Assembly (NCBI GenBank): GCA_002118135.1
Contig: BDIU01000227.1
Coordinates: 54,974 to 118,973, forward strand
Length of the DNA: 64,000 nucleotides
Origin: Trebouxia sp. TZW2008
Taxonomy: Eukaryota > Chlorophyta > Trebouxiophyceae > Trebouxiales > Trebouxiaceae
Direction: 5' to 3'
Positions 45,601 to 58,216 of this stretch are shown one piece after another (within the stretch, counting starts at the first letter, position 1; every line of letters begins with the position of its first letter). The notes beneath the pieces are model-generated. The model was not told the origin of the DNA. It searched no databases and worked only from the letters and a program-made list of their open reading frames with translations. The translations under genes and the position numbers were made by a program.

Positions 45601-48502
45601 CCTGAAGTCAGCGCAGACAGTCTGTCTGACAGCCAATGCAGATGAGTGTACAGATGCATCAGCATATGTTGCCAAATGCTATACAGCAAAAATTGCAGAT
45701 GGGGGGTATTTCAGCGTATGTTGCCAAAATTTGCATGATAGCTTTTGCAGATGTGAAAGTGAAGACAGCAAGTGTATAAGGCAGTGACTGCAATGGTAGA
45801 CTGCATGACATTCTGCATGTGGCATTCACACGCATCCCATGTGCTGATGTATGCAGAAGCCTCATCAAGCCATTCATGGTTACATACATAGTTTGTACCA
45901 GCCCTGCAACATCTGATGTCACGGTTGCCTGCCGCTGACAACCTGTGATGCTTGTAAGCCTTCAGACAGTGTGTGAACGTTTTAGCTCAGCAGCAGAGAA
46001 GATGCAGCACTGACCTTCTTTGCTTTTGCACTTGTTCGTGCACTGGCTCTGGGAGCTGTAGTCTGAGGCGCCTCACTGCCAATAGCCGGCCCAGCATCTG
46101 CAGGAGCCTTCACCTGAAGTTAAGCACAGCCGGTCTATCTGACAGCCTATGCAGATTGTTGTACAAATTCATCAGTGAACATGGTCAGACACCACACAGC
46201 AAAAATTGCAGATGTGAACAAGATGTGATATGTGGTGTTTCAGCCTATGTTCACATCTATTGTGTAATAGCTTTTGCAGATTTAAATGTGAAGGCAGCAA
46301 GCGCAGCAGTGTTGCTCATGAAGCCAAAAGCACACGCATAAGGCAGTGAATGCGATGGAAGACAGCACCAGGCAGTATGACCAAGGGCAATACAAAATCA
46401 GCGTGAGACAAGTGTAATAAAATAACCACACTCTGACTGCTTCATGTGGCATGATGGAATTGCTGAATACTTTGTTGACAGCAAAACTATGAAGTGCTTG
46501 GACTCTTAAACGTTCTGCAGACCTGTGTTGGCTAAGTGCTTGTCTTGCAACAGGACCAACGGCGTAATGTAAACAGCCTGACAATCAAAACAAAAGCTTT
46601 GTTACTCAACACGCTGCAAGCAACATGCTAGGTGAGTGCACAAGATGCTTGCCAGCCAAGGGCAGCAAGGTTGACCTACCTGCTTGACCTTGCCCTTGCC
46701 GCACTTAGTGCCATGACCAATGCCAACTCTCTGAGACAGCTGAGCTGCTTGGGGTGGCTCGGCAAGCTGGCGCCGCAAGTATACATCATTGTTTGACTTT
46801 GTTCCAACCTCTTGAAACAGCGCTCGCAATTGAGGACGACTGACTGATGACAAGTACCTGTGAGCAATTGCCATTCTGCTGAAGACAAACACCTAGTTCA
46901 ATTGCCAACTTGTCAAAGACTGAACTCGGGAGGCAACTGGAAATGGAGCAGATATCAAATGGACATTTGTGACGATACAGTACGATGCACGAGTGGCTGC
47001 ATACTCATTGTATCAGACAAATTTCATGGATTCCTAGTTGCAAAGTAAGAGGCTGGGGTGGTATGAACATTTTTGCAGATTGCTAGACAACAGATTGCCC
47101 CAAGTTTTGCTGTTCAGTCAGGTTGAAGGTTCAGAGGTTGCCCCGTCCATGCAGGAAGATCTGGAATGACGTTGTCTTGTCTGACTTTCAGCAACTGAAC
47201 ATCAGGCATCCTTTCCGTGACGTTCTAAACAAGCTTGCCTGGTGAGACAAGACTTGTGCCACACACACTTACCAGCTGTGCTAGAATGTGTGTTAATTGT
47301 CATATCATGATTATATGTGGCGTGCTTGGACATCAGCATGTATCTGCGAAATGACACACAAGACCATACAAGGTCACATACACGCATTTTGGTAGAACCA
47401 GAACTGCAATCATTGTGTGCTGGAAAGCTACCTGCTGTCGTAGCCACCACCCGCCTGCTTGATGCTAATGTCGCCTGAGTTTGAACTCCTCACTTCTGGC
47501 GCAAATGGAGCCGCAGGGCCAACATTAGCAAAATCCTGCAGAATACCACATGAGCTTTCAGCCCACACAATGCAGTTTCATCTTGGCACGGTTCTGTCCA
47601 TGCAGAGTTGTGCTTGTCAAAGTATGGCTTCTACATCATCAACAAATGCTCTGTGTGGTTAAAGGTGCCACAGTTTGGCAGTATGCAGAAACGCCTGCAA
47701 GATAACAAGCTCTTGCCAAAATGCAAGGGCCATGTCTCATGTGACAATCATACCATTGTTGCCAGACATCAACTTCACAACACAGCATTACATGCATTTT
47801 AGCAGACTTGATATTTACGAGCCAAAAGAAAGGTGCACATCATCAGCAGTATGCCAGCCAATTTTCAAGACCATGAGCAATTATGGCCAACAGTTGAAGC
47901 AACTTTTAGAAGCTTGGGTCGATATGTAAAACGCACTTTCCACGTGTGCTTGCATGCACCTTGCAATGCGTTTGTGCAAGCCGCAGCCTACATGAATCAG
48001 CTGTTTACCTCAGCAAGACTTCCTTCCTGTTTGTTGCCACTCAAACCACCCACAGCAACAGCAATGCCTGAGGTGCCAAAAGCGTCTGCCTTGCTGCTGT
48101 CAAACACACCCTGACCAACTTCTGCTGCCACCGCATTCTGTTTCAACACAAGCAGTAGTGAGACCTTGAACGCTAGAAACATCAACTATTTACCTGCGTC
48201 GCTGGCAACATGACAAACGGCAAGCATCATATGGATACAAGAGCATACATGCTGCTGCAGACACAGGGCAATGTGATGAGCTTGTTGCACTACAGAGACT
48301 TGCAGGATAGCAATTGCTGCTATATATCACAGGTTGCCTGGTGAGGTGCCACCTGTGAGCAGCGTCCAGTGACACTATGCAGCTCAAGGCAGTGACTCAG
48401 CATCGGCAAGAAGCTGCTACGTGAAGGATGCTGTACCTTGTATCGCTTTTCATCAGGTAACGCAGCTGAGCTACTGGGCCTCCTCGGCCTTTTGCTGTCC
48501 AT
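42700..48502 (-). CDS. Nuclear protein with Tudor-like segment, function unknown
   Basis: Exons with agreeing phases: 48502-48437 (ATG, MDSKRPRRPSSSAALP), 48137-48009, 47535-47432, 46857-46680 (RPQLRALFQEVG, NNDVYLRRQLAE), 46113-46015, 45601-45509, 44906-44698 and 44474-44322. The last two join to give SLVGKRVLVKWPTGWWPALV, then YYMRFSQWIHDEWVDLRKLG, the pattern of a Tudor/agenet-like chromatin-reader barrel. Downstream coding-like pieces at about 43800-43680 (FDATAALDKMAAADD), 43290-43200 (ESIDNFVGRRYCAFYIN, perhaps a second barrel) and 42820-42730 could not be joined. The N-terminal half is basic, Ala/Ser-rich and probably disordered. Likely a DNA- or histone-associated protein; no enzyme motif seen. 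Confidence 0.6.
45509..46113 (-). repeat. Tandem pair of intact exons in the Tudor-like gene
   Basis: 46113-46015 (33 codons, VKAPADAGPAIGSEAPQ) and 45601-45509 (31 codons, VKASAVAGLATGSEVPQ) have the same acceptor, the same gtcagt donor and phase 0-0. Flanking intron sequence is duplicated as well, with a spacing of about 510 bp. Unlike other arrays in the window, both copies are open and could both be spliced in. Confidence 0.88.
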
Positions 48503-50041
48503 CTGACCTCACAGCCTGCAGGTTCCGGTCTTTCAACTTTTTGACGGAGTGTACTCAGCCTCGACAATACTTGAAGCCTAGAACCGTGCCTGCAACGCTG
48601 ACGAGTGACATCTATACGCGCAACCTAGAACGTACCTCCTGAAACGCCAGATTGTGCGCCGGTGAGAGTCACATCAAGCCAAGAGGCCCTGACAAAAGAA
48701 AGCGACAAAGCGAGGCTCTGTATCTGAAGCTGCTGCCGCGACGGCGCAGTCACCAAGACGCGAAAAGGCCAGACAGCTTAGGGAACTGACTCGCTTTCTA
48801 GCGATGTGCTGAATCAAGAGCTCCTGCAAAACCAGCAGCTCGTGAGAGAGTTACGTCTGCATGGAGCCACGCAGAGAGAGAGAGAGAGTACTCTTACATC
48901 CCTGCGTCTAAGAACGGGCATTAGTAGCTCCAGAAGCCTCGCTTGTTCAACGGTGTTCTTTCTCTCTCTTTTAGCCAGATCAACCCAGCACGTTCCTGTC
49001 GACCACGGTCTGATTTCGCGTTCTTCAGAGAGTGAGGCAGAGCGTAAGCACCCTGCCTCACTCTCTGCGTCGGCCTGAACTCTGTGGAGCTACAATACTA
49101 TAGGAAGACGGCACGGCAAGCGGTGGCTGCTTCGTGGTCGTCCTGCGGCTCAACCTTGGAGGCAGGTGAAGCTGACAGACTCTGTAAGAAGCAGGCTACG
49201 TGCAGGAAGGGCAGGGTGCAGTCAGGAAGCATCCGCTGACAGGCTGTCGCGCAGCGTGAACAGACAAAATTTATCTTGTCACAGTCGATGGCAACTTTGA
49301 AGGCCTGACGTCAGTTGTGAGCGTAGCACTAAGAATCCTGGTTGCTGATCACAGCTTTTGACATTCTCACCCTCACACAAGGTTCGGAGTTGCAGAGCAA
49401 GGCAGAAGACATACTGTACACAACAGACTGCAAGCTTTTGACTTGGAATAGAGCAGCAGCAGCAACAGCTGTGTGCAGTGTAAGCAGCCTCTCTTGCACA
49501 TTCAGGTGCACAACTGTTACTTCCTGCTGCAAATTTGCCTGTGAAATGACATGTTACAATTCATACACATTTGCAGTGGTGACTTGGGCGCAGCGCAAGA
49601 CGCTGTTGTATAGTAGTCAGCTGCCTGTCCATGCTGGTGGATAATGTGGAAGGTGTCATGTTTGCTAGGATCTGACTTTGACCACCATACTTATATCAGA
49701 GGGCGTACAGGGTGCTGGCAGGAAGCAGCTTGCCAGTGTGAAAGCCATGTGTGTGCTGAGTGCTGTGTTGACTATTTCAGCTGTGCTTGTTCTCTTGAAG
49801 GGCGTTTTTGCATCTCTGTGTTTTGATGCTTGCGCTTGGCTTGCAAGCAGCAGGACTAGTTTGGCCCAAGCAACTGTTACAGCTGTTTCTTTGTTGCAGA
49901 CCTTCAAGATTCGTCATGCACTTATCCTTCATTGACACTGACTGCTCTGCAACTGATGCAGCACACTTGTAGAGCAGCCTGTAAAGTCATTGTTTTTGTC
50001 TTGTGTCAGCTACAAGGATTTGCACATGCTTGTTGCTGCAG
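48503..50041. other. Divergent 5' region, no assured gene
   Basis: About 1.5 kb between the Tudor-like start (-) and the first firm exon of the kinase-like gene (+). Contains a short GA microsatellite (about 48880-48895) and a hydrophobic frame near 49678-49830 (+) of unknown meaning. Missing 5' exons of the kinase-like gene may lie here. Confidence 0.5.
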
Positions 50042-53000
50042 GTGTCAATGGTCACGGTAGCACAATTCATTGAGTCCATTGAGCATCTCAATGCAAACTG
50101 CAAGGCTGCTTTGAAAAAGCATGTGCAAATGGATGAGTTTGGAGCCAGTTTGGATGCTGACTGTGATGACCTGTTCAAGGAAGCTTTGCAAGAAAATCTG
50201 CCAACAACGTTCAATGCCCTCCAACGTACAGCAGCCAAGCGAGTCCTCCAACAGCCTGGTGAGTACTTCTGTATTGTCCCTTAGGTGTTGCTACGTTGCT
50301 CTAGCTAGCTTGTAAATCTCCTGATGTCTTGTCTTTTCCTTTGCAAGTGTGCTCATAGTTTGCGATTTTCAGATTTTGAATCAACAGGGCTCATTGTCCA
50401 TAGAGCAATGCTGCCACGCCACCAAAAACAACTTGACTTGCTACATTGAATGATAACATGTACACATCATGGGTGCATCATATTTTCATGCTGACAGTCA
50501 CCTAGCATTTGACTAGGAGTGTCAGTACTTATGTATTTTCCCTCAGGTGTTGCTACACTGCTTTGGCTAGCTTGTACATCTCTTGATGTCTTGCATTTTG
50601 CTGTTTTTTGACCTGCTGCAGTCATGCTGTGAATTAAACAGATGAATGTGCACTGTAATCCAAAGGCCTCCCTCATGAGCTTACATGTTTGGCTCTCACC
50701 CGGGCTGAAGGCCTGTCTTGCAGATTGTATGCGAGGGGCTATTTCAGCCGCTGCCACACCCACTAGCTTGGCAAGTTGTGGTTTGACACTGGGTCACATC
50801 ATGTCATAGCTGCATACCTTGAATGCTTCATGAGCTTTGCATCTATACTGCCTCTGAGCTTCCCATCCACTTATCAGTAACTATGTGCTACTCACAATTT
50901 TGTACTGCTGGCAATTGCCTCGTTCTGGCAGTGCATGCAGTGCAGCATACAACACTTGGCCTTGGTCATGCCTTACTACAGCTGCAAAACCTGCTATGGT
51001 TTCAGGTCAAGGACAAGAAGTGGATGGTTTCTGGGCAAAACATTGACATTTAGCATGCTGTTTGCACAGCTGCTACACTCTGCACCACAGCGAAGGTCTC
51101 TACTTGGGGCAGTCCAGGCATGCCCAGCTTGCCTGCATGTTTACCATCCAGGCTATGGATCATTCCGCTTTGTTCTGCTAATGCAGGCGAAGTGATGCTG
51201 AGAGACAAGGTGGCACTTCAAAGAAGGCACGAACAGGTAGAACAAGCTGTGGTTTCAGCAGGCTGTAGCTAGCAATTGTGTGTGCATTGCAATCCTGTGG
51301 ATCAGACCTCTGTTTACCCTCATTAGCTGCGGCAGCCCCTCTGAGTATGCAGACCCCCTGCAATGCATGTGAAAAGACTATAGTCTTGGTCAATAGGTAA
51401 TTGAAATGTCTTGCAACATATATCAAGATAGGTACACCCTGTTTTGGCTTGCTGAGTCTGCTTTCTTGCCAAGCTATTCATGCAGTGCAGAACTTTTCTT
51501 GAGGAGCAACATTGCCTGAAGCAGCTCGATAGCACAAGGCCAAGTTTTAGGACTTGTAGGCTGCACACAGCAAAAATATGGTATCAGTGCAATCATGACT
51601 GTGCAGATGCTAAAACTGCGCTTGCCATGGAGTTTTTGAAGCCTTTACAACAACTTCCTGCAGCCGGTGACTTTTTGGACTTCCTCTTACGCCAGGATGG
51701 CCGTAGAATACCTGTGTCACTGGAGGCCTTTGACGAGGTATGTGGTTCCTTGAGGCATGCTCATGCCTGTTCGTCAAACAACCTGCTATGTCTGCATTCC
51801 AAGACCAAATTTGCTTTAGCAAGGCTGCTCACATGTTGCTTTGCAACTGTGGCCCCGTCAGGATTGTTGAATGCTTTGCAGGCAGATTTGCCAGAAATTT
51901 TGGTAGCAGAGTCATCTGGAGGCCTTTCACATATCAGCAGTCTTGTTGAGGCAATGCCTTTCCACGGTGGAGAAGAACACACTACTGCAATGATGAGTGC
52001 ATTCATTCCTGTTGCGATGCAAAGTTTACTCAAGGTATGCCTCTGTTGCGTGTCATCTTGCACAGCCTACTCTATACTGCAGCTGTTGCCCTTATGCTCT
52101 TGCTGCTGATTAAAGCTCGTGGCGGTCATGATCATTGCCTATGATTGTGGTGAAGCGCTTGACATGCATGCTTGCATATTTGGTCGTTGCAGAGCTGCCT
52201 ATCTACATGTTCAGAGTAGCTCCCATCACTGCAGCATCAAGCTTCAGGCTTGGCTCATGCTGCAGAGCGTTTCCCTTCCAGGCTCTGAGCGCTACCTCAG
52301 ATTTGACTACTCAGGCAATAAAACTGAGAAGAGAAGCAGTCATCCCTCAAGCGTGTTGAGCCAAAGGCTTGACAGGCCAGACATGCTGCTTACAAGCAGT
52401 GGCGCAACTGTACTGGTAGGGGAGGACGAGGTCAGTGTTCCTATCTAGCAATGCTGGTGAAGTCAAAGCATCGCCAATATACTTGGATGCCAAAGTTTTA
52501 CGCAAACTTGTGTTCAACTGTTGTTTTGCAGGCAGAGGGTCACCTGCATGAAGCTGCTCAGGACATTGTAAACTATGTACAAGGAGGATTTTCAGCACTG
52601 CAGTATGGCGCTATCAATTATCTGCCGTGCTATGCTGCTGCTGGTCTTGTTGTCAAGCTTGGCATGTTCAATTCCCTGGGCAAGGTGGGTTTGTGTGATG
52701 CTCTGGTCATACACAACATGTGACTGCAGTGTTGCCATAAGCATGCAATGGAAGTGTCAAATATGCATGTCTGTGATTGACGACAGGCTTGTCTGAATTG
52801 CTGTACTGCCAAGTGACAGTCATTACATGCATGATCTGAAAAGCATTTGTATCATGAATTGTCTGTATGCTGCTTGTCAGGGAGTATGCCATTATAGCTT
52901 GCAATGCAATACTTTCATGGCTGACATCATGTGGTCGCCAGTGTCCTGTTTCTCACGCGTACGTTGCTAATTGTGTGCAGGTGCAATGGATCAAGACTGA

Positions 53001-54583
53001 ATTTGACATGTCCTCTTCCAAGCATAGAGCTCTCTTCTTGTTTGCAGTGAGCAACCTGACCCGCTGGATTACACTGGTGGCTCATCAACTTCCAGAGTTG
53101 GCATTCAGGATGTTGCTGTTGTTGAAGCCTTGGGAAAGGGATGCACATGTGACAATCACTCTCCAAAGTGCCGGCAGGTCAGGATTCATGAGACATCACA
53201 TATTGTTATGCCCATTGGCATTCAACACATTCATGCGCATTGCAAACGGCTGTTTTGGCTAACGGATACCTCTTCAGCATGTTGGACATGTAGTGAGCCA
53301 TTGCCTATGTCACTTTGCAGGGTGTACAAGCAGATAAAGCGGTTCAGAAATTGGGTGGAAAGTCACAGCCCTGGCAGTGACTTTCATTTTGTTGCCAATG
53401 TTTACAAGATTGCCAATCGCCATCCAAATCTGGTCCACGATCGCAAGTCTACCCAACTTGTTTTGAGGCAAGGGAATTACGAAGTCACTCTTGAGCAGTA
53501 TGGGCCTCCAGCCAATCCTCAGACGCTACAGGTGATGCCTCTGAGCCCCAACTTGATCTCATTGTACACCAACAGGTTTGACACGTGCTGTTGATTGTCA
53601 CCCTGCCAAAGAAGAGACCCGTTGGCATGGCCCAATAATTGCATTTGCAGAGCAACCCAAAGGGTCACTTTTACCCTTGTATGATGATTGCAGATGTTGT
53701 GGACCTGTGTAGCCAGATGCCTTTTGCTATGAATGGGCTCCGATTCATGACCTTATTGTTTGCAGGACATTCACAGTCTGTCTCGTGACTGCTGTGCTGC
53801 TGCTGCTGCCCTACACGCAGAGAATGTAGTCATGCGCGATTTCAGACTTCCAAATGTGTTGACCCGCCATGGCGCTGAAGTGGACTACGTTGTCGTGGAC
53901 ATGGAATGTGCAGGCCCTGGCTGTACTGAGTGGTCCCTCAACCTGTTGGACAAGTGGGATGCACACACACTGAATGAGGTACGTTCACGCACCGGTTGCC
54001 ATCAAAGCAGTTGCAGGCCTTGTTGCATGTACTCCTCCAATGTTGACCGCTAGCCTTTGCGTCTGGTCAGCAATATGCACCTGCCGCAGTCTTCCGCATC
54101 TGCAAAGCTGCTGTCAAGAGATCCATGTCTGCTGGGAGATAGCAGTAGGCTTGCTGTGGGCACTCGGGGCCACTCCCAGCACGACCTGCTGCTGATTGGT
54201 CAATGCATGCTGCACCTTGTGCCCTGCAAGGTCTGCAGGGCGTGACCAATGAGCTCAGATGCGCGTAGGGCTGGGCCTGAGCTCAATTTCCGCATCAGCC
54301 AATCCATTACAAGCGATGTAGGGACCCGCTGATCTGATGCAGTTGGCAACAAAAGTCTTTGCTTGGACTAACAGGCGTTGTTTGAATCATGCAGTTGCGT
54401 CAGTACGATAAGATGTCAGACATGCATCAGATTGGCTTGATGATAGACTCTCTCCCTGTTAGCAAGCCTGAAGTCCTGAAGCAATTTGTGGACTTGCTTG
54501 TAACAAAGCAGCTGTTAGCATCAGAGGCATTGCAGCATAAGTGGATAGTACAAGGACTGGATGAGCTGTGTCCATCGCATTGA
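50042..54583 (+). CDS. Protein-kinase-like protein, divergent
   Basis: Exons: 50042-50258 (first ATG 50048), 51187-51236, 51588-51737, 51882-52034, about 52266-52430, 52532-52684, 52981-53177, 53321-53531, 53766-53978, 54395-54583 (TGA); about 565 aa and phase-consistent. The C-terminal third looks like a kinase catalytic loop: ALHAENVVMRDFRLPNVLTR (HRDxRxxN form), VVVDMECAG (metal-binding Asp) and DMHQIGLMI (the Asp of helix F). The usual His of HRD is Met. The N-terminal half, with NANCKAALKKHVQMDEFG and MEFLKPLQQLPAAGDF, is not recognised. It resembles the kinase-like families related to crinkler-type proteins, but this is only a motif-level impression. Substrate unknown. Confidence 0.68.
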
Positions 54584-54899
54584 CAGGCAAGCTTGTGACG
54601 GTATGTTACAAGGTTCCATGTAACTTTGAAGTGAACTTGAGAGTGAGTGATGAGCTGTTTTGCCCCCGCCAAACTGAAATGCTTAGTCAATCTGCCAAAA
54701 CAAAGCGTTCTCATGTTTGGGACAACACCTCATTGTTGATTGCACAAACCAGACCATCCGCATTTACGGACATCTATGAGGCTGCCTTGTTGTACGGCAA
54801 CCATTGCAGGATAAATTGTGCATTTGAGCCAGCTTTTGCATGGCTGCAGCTGCACGAGCTACTTGACCTGGTGACAGAGCCTTCGTTCGTCTTTCAGGC
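54584..54899. other. Spacer before the LINE fragment
   Basis: About 0.3 kb after the kinase-like stop. A plus frame runs through it (HCRINCAFEPAFAWLQL) but I cannot tell host from element sequence, so the LINE 5' boundary is uncertain. Confidence 0.4.
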
Positions 54900-56695
54900 G
54901 GCCGCAGGGGACCCTCAGCCGATCCTGGTTACGGTGCGTTCTGGCAGGGGTGCTTACGTGATGGCCAGAATTGTCCAGAACACGGCCAGAACCCCCTTTT
55001 ACAGGCCCTCGACGTACACAGTGAACGCTCATGGTCGCAAGCTCCTCCAGCTATGCTCAGCCACCAGCATGGTGCTTTGCACTGGCAGGGCTTTGGGGGA
55101 TGTTCCAGCACAGGCATCTTTCAAGGCCTGCAGGATTCAGACGCACTCAGCCTGGCACAGTCAGACCTGCCAAGCCATTTTGTTACCCTTGGTTTGGCTC
55201 ACAGTGCGCCAACCTGAAAGCTCAGATCAAGCGGCAGAAGCGCTTGGGCACATCTTATGCCCGGCTCAGGCCATTGCAGCGGCAATATCAAACACAGCTG
55301 AGGCACAGTAGGCAGGCCTACAACCGCGGTAGGGTTCAGTCCTTGTCACAGCTCCTGAAGACCAATCCACGCCAGTTTTGGCGAGAGACTCGCTTGCCGT
55401 GCAGCCTGTTGCCACAAGAGTTGATGTCACCAGCGGTTTGGGATGGCTACCTGGCTTCTCTCACCGCATCACCAGCACATCTCGCTCAGCAGCTACCACA
55501 GCCACACACACCTCAGCCACCTGCGCCAGCTGATTCCTTAAATCAGCCTCTGACTCAGGCTGAGATTGAGATGGCATTGCAGCGCCTGCACAATGGCAGG
55601 TCTGGTGCACTGCTTGGTTACAGCTCAGAGATTTTGCGCTATGCCAAGCTTTGCCCCTCAGAAGATGAACTGGCCCCAGCACACTTGTTGCTGCCTTGCT
55701 TACAGCTGCTGCTCAACACAGCCTTCAGCACAGGTACAGTTCCTCAGTCTTGGAAGACATCCCTTGTCACACCAATCTTCAAGGCTGAGGATGCCACAGA
55801 TCTTGCCAACTATCGTCCAATTGCTGTGGGTGAGCCGCTCAGCCGATTGTATGTTAGCATTCTGGCTGAGCGCTTGGTTGACTTCACTGAGGAGCATGGG
55901 CTCAGGTCTCCCACTCAGGCAGGCTACAGGCCAGAACACAGCACTATTCATCAGACGTTTGTGCTTCAGCACATCATTGACAAGCACAGGCACCGTCGGG
56001 CCCCATTGCACCTATGCTTTGTGGATCTCAAGTCTGCTTATGACAAGGTGCAATGGCAGTTGCTGTGGAGCACTCTACATTGGTTGGGCATCCACGCCCA
56101 GATGTCAGGCGCCATCCAGTCCCTATACTCAGACTGCTTGCTGTCCATGAGGGTCGCTGGGACGTGTGGAGAGGCGCAGTCTCCAGCCATGGGGCTGCGC
56201 CAGGGTTGCCCTCTCAGCGCAACCCTATTCGGTATGTTCATCGATGGCCTGCATCATCACCTGGAGTCTTGTGTGCCTTCTGCTGGAATTGAGCTTCACA
56301 GCATGCGTTTCAGGGAGCTGGTCTATGCTGATGACATTTGCTTGCTGGCAGCCAGTGCCGAGGATTTGCAAGCTTTGGTTGATGCTTTGGCTGCTTACTT
56401 TGGCACATTGCACATGGAGGTCAGCGCCCCCAAGACCAAGGTCATGTCACTTTTCACTGAGGAGGTCGCAGTCACCTCAATCACATTTGGGGGCCTGCCT
56501 ATCGAGGAGGTTGACACTTTCAAGTACTTGGGCTTGCACTTTCATGCCTCTGGAGACATTGCACACCTGATCCGGCCTATCAAACACAAAGCAGCTGGCT
56601 CTTGGGCGGCTGTACAGCGCCGTCACTCTCTCTTGGAATGCGGCAACACTGTCAGCATCCATTTGCAACTGTTGCAATCTATATTGGTACCCGCT
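54900..56695 (+). mobile_element. Non-LTR retrotransposon (LINE) fragment with reverse transcriptase
   Basis: Endonuclease C-terminal remnant (about 55020-55130: HGRKLLQLCSATSMVLCTG, GDVPAQASFKA) is frameshifted relative to the RT frame that follows (open to 56833). RT landmarks in order: VTPIFKAEDATDLANYRPIA, LCFVDLKSAYDKV (motif A), GLRQGCPLSATLF (B), LVYADDICLLA (C, YADD), PKTKVM (D), DTFKYLGLHF (E). Homology stops at about 56692 (LQSILVPA), where the thumb and zinc-knuckle region are missing, so the copy is truncated at both ends. The long intact RT frame indicates a fairly recent insertion. The LINE remnant at 22.7-23.2 kb keeps the end that this one lacks. Confidence 0.93.
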
Positions 56696-58216
56696 TGCAC
56701 ACAAGACATGCACTTTGACCGAATAAATTGCTTTGGAATATGGACAATCTGGAATATGTATCTAGCTTGCGTTGACCAAGTGACAGGCAAATCACAAGGT
56801 TCAGCTGCCTGGCAAAATCTTCCAGCTTTTTGAGGGCACAGGTCATGAGATCTGTCCCTGTTGTTGTTACTGCTTGTTTCCATGCATCAGTCAGCGAGTT
56901 TAAGAAAGCTTGCATTTTGATGCCATCCAAGGGATTTGCCATGTGCTGCAAAAAGAGCCTTTTGCAAAGAACAGCTGATCTGGTATAGCGCTGTGAGGGT
57001 TTATGCTATCAATCAATCATACTTGCACTGAAGTATCCAGACTATTGACTGTATACTTCTCGCTCTTGGGCTCATTCATCGCTGCCGGTGATATGTGTCC
57101 AGGCACCTGCAGGGGCAGCTGGACGCCACATCAGCATCCTAAGATTTGCAGTGGCAGGTTTGACCGCCCCATCGATTCCGGCTACGCTGAAAGGTTGTAC
57201 TCAAAGAATGCGTTACATCAGTCACATGACTCCTGGGGCTGGTGGTTACCACCAATTTGGTCTAAGGGGCATCGGTGTCATGCGCATGATGCTTGATGTG
57301 CCCTGCAGCTAGACACATGCGCCTGGAACGACAAAACAGTATCTTTGCTGTTCAACAGCAGATGATGCAAGTCCAGTTCTGAGGGAAGCACCAAGCTGCA
57401 CTATGCTGATGGTATCATGACACACAGTATTACTGCTGCATGTGCTGCTGCCAGGTATTTTCAAAGCAGTTCTAAGCACGGCTGACATCAAATGACTCGA
57501 TCAATACAGCTGAATTCGATTGAATCAAGACGATTTCTCCCAGATATCTCATGCATGCAACAAGCATGTACCACATACATATAGTATCTTTGTGTCACCA
57601 ACCTGGGGAGCGCAGCACCTTGGAAGCCTGCTATTCAATTTGTGTCTAGCTAGTGCTATAGTGCTTGACAACACTGCAACACAAATCGCTGCACGCGTTG
57701 CTGTGGAGGTCGAGTGTGGTCAATGTGTGCGCGAGTCAGCAGGTCAAGCGTGCTGCAGACATGCATTGCATCATGTCCTTTGCACTCGAAATGCATATAC
57801 CATCATTATGCACAGTAGGCCGGTAGTGACCAGACCTACCGTGTTGTCCCCTAAATACCATCATATCACTCTGATGCTGATCCTCAACAGTCATTTTACA
57901 TGTAGCAAGGGGGCTGCTACACGGCGCTCAAAATGAGGACAGTCCTGCCATACAGTAAACGACACAGCAAAGTTGCAAAGCTCAACCACTATAAACACCA
58001 AAAGCGCCTGACTGTACAATCAGAAATGTCTGACCAAACACCTGTCATTGTTGTCATGAAAACATCTGTCGAAAATGCTCATGCATCTGCCACAGTGAAA
58101 TTTACGTCAAAGCTGTCTAGTCATTAGCTACCAAAAAGGCATGCTGCAGCAGAACCTAAGCAGGCAAGCAAGGGAGGAACTTACAAAGGCAGGCTGAGGA
58201 TGGTACACGCTTACAT
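56696..58216. other. Intergenic, nothing recognised
   Basis: About 1.5 kb. Plus-strand frames at 57088-57312 and 57520-57936 are open but show no domain, no convincing splice partners and skewed composition. Confidence 0.5.

Noticed and set aside
57520..57936. Plus-strand 138-aa open frame
   Set aside because: No domain, no plausible splice or start context, and random-looking composition.
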